NCBI RefSeq assembly: GCF_949298305.1
Contig: NZ_CASFWU010000026.1
Location: 1 to 46,014, forward strand
Direction: 5' to 3'
DNA from: an uncultured Bacteroides sp.
Lineage (GTDB): Bacteria; Bacteroidota; Bacteroidia; Bacteroidales; Bacteroidaceae
Length of the DNA: 46,014 bases
A program made the position numbers and the translations under genes. Each line of letters begins with the position of its first letter. Position 1 is the first letter of the stretch. Below the pieces are notes generated by a model that was given only the letters and a program-made list of their open reading frames with translations, made no database searches and was not told where the DNA came from. This document shows positions 45,877-46,014 of this stretch, piece by piece.

Positions 45877-46014
45877 CCGTTTTGAAAGCATAGGGCTTTG
45901 TGGTTGGGCAATTTAGGGGTCAGCGGATATTCCCGGTTGGTAGGCATGGTGTATCAAGCGTATTGCGTAGCAAGTCTGAACATAAAGAACTTGATGTCTC
46001 CCACACCTCGGAAC

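Noticed and set aside
1..46014. CRISPR array
   Set aside because: No series of regularly spaced direct repeats of 25-40 bases was found; the repeats seen are palindromic intergenic units.
45913..46014. 3' end of a gene on the minus strand at the window edge
   Set aside because: A 33-codon open frame enters from the edge, but it is too short to recognise and has no supporting signal.

Overview
The window is from a Bacteroides-type chromosome (phylum Bacteroidota). This rests on the promoters, which repeatedly show the TTTG / 19-20 nt / TAnnTTTG pattern of Bacteroides sigma factors, on weak Shine-Dalgarno sites, on a SusC/SusD polysaccharide utilisation locus (PUL), and on the Bacteroides style of lipoproteins and phage integrases. 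Coding DNA outside the prophage looks fairly GC-rich for the genus. The species cannot be fixed by eye.

Positions 1 to about 13,910 are one end of an integrated temperate phage. In order they hold tail and baseplate-type structural genes (1-5442), a short tail-fibre gene with three extra, silent 3' ends lying downstream in alternating orientation (5470-6792), a dedicated tyrosine recombinase (6852-8018), a lysis cassette of putative holin, amidase endolysin and single-protein spanin (8165-9610), an independently promoted group of three small genes (9802-11146), a second small group containing an XRE regulator (11395-12591), and a divergent phage integrase (12629-13783) beside a tRNA-Pro/tRNA-Phe pair, the probable attachment locus. 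The most striking system is the fibre shufflon. All four 3' cassettes start in the same reading frame at an 11-bp site CTGGGAG(A/G)ACT (encoding L-G-E/G-L), each ends in a pyocin-knob-like receptor-binding domain, and the recombinase sits directly next to them.

Positions 13,910 to 17,322 hold the two tRNAs, malate dehydrogenase, a CvfB-like S1 RNA-binding protein and an exported Arg/Pro-rich protein of unknown function.

Positions 17,591 to 33,795, all on the minus strand, are a PUL aimed at a pectic, probably xylose- or arabinose-decorated, galacturonan: GH28 polygalacturonase, DUF4861 protein and GH43 form one block; SusC, SusD and an FN3/beta-helix surface glycan-binding protein form a second; a GH3 beta-xylosidase/glucosidase-type enzyme has its own promoter. 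A phosphoglycolate-phosphatase-like HAD gene lies between the blocks. No regulator and no polysaccharide lyase is visible. The susC gene has an apparent frameshift inside its signal peptide, at an (AC)3 run.

Positions 34,242 to 45,344 are mostly housekeeping: fabI, a tetrapyrrole-methylase-type SAM methyltransferase, a membrane protein with a Nudix-like tail, the trpS-DPP4-lipA cluster, and carB behind a long leader containing an intrinsic terminator. The window ends with three tandem tRNA-Val(TAC) genes, the first of which carries a 9-bp tandem duplication in its T arm and is probably non-functional. Intergenic regions carry several long hairpins and small palindromic repeats.
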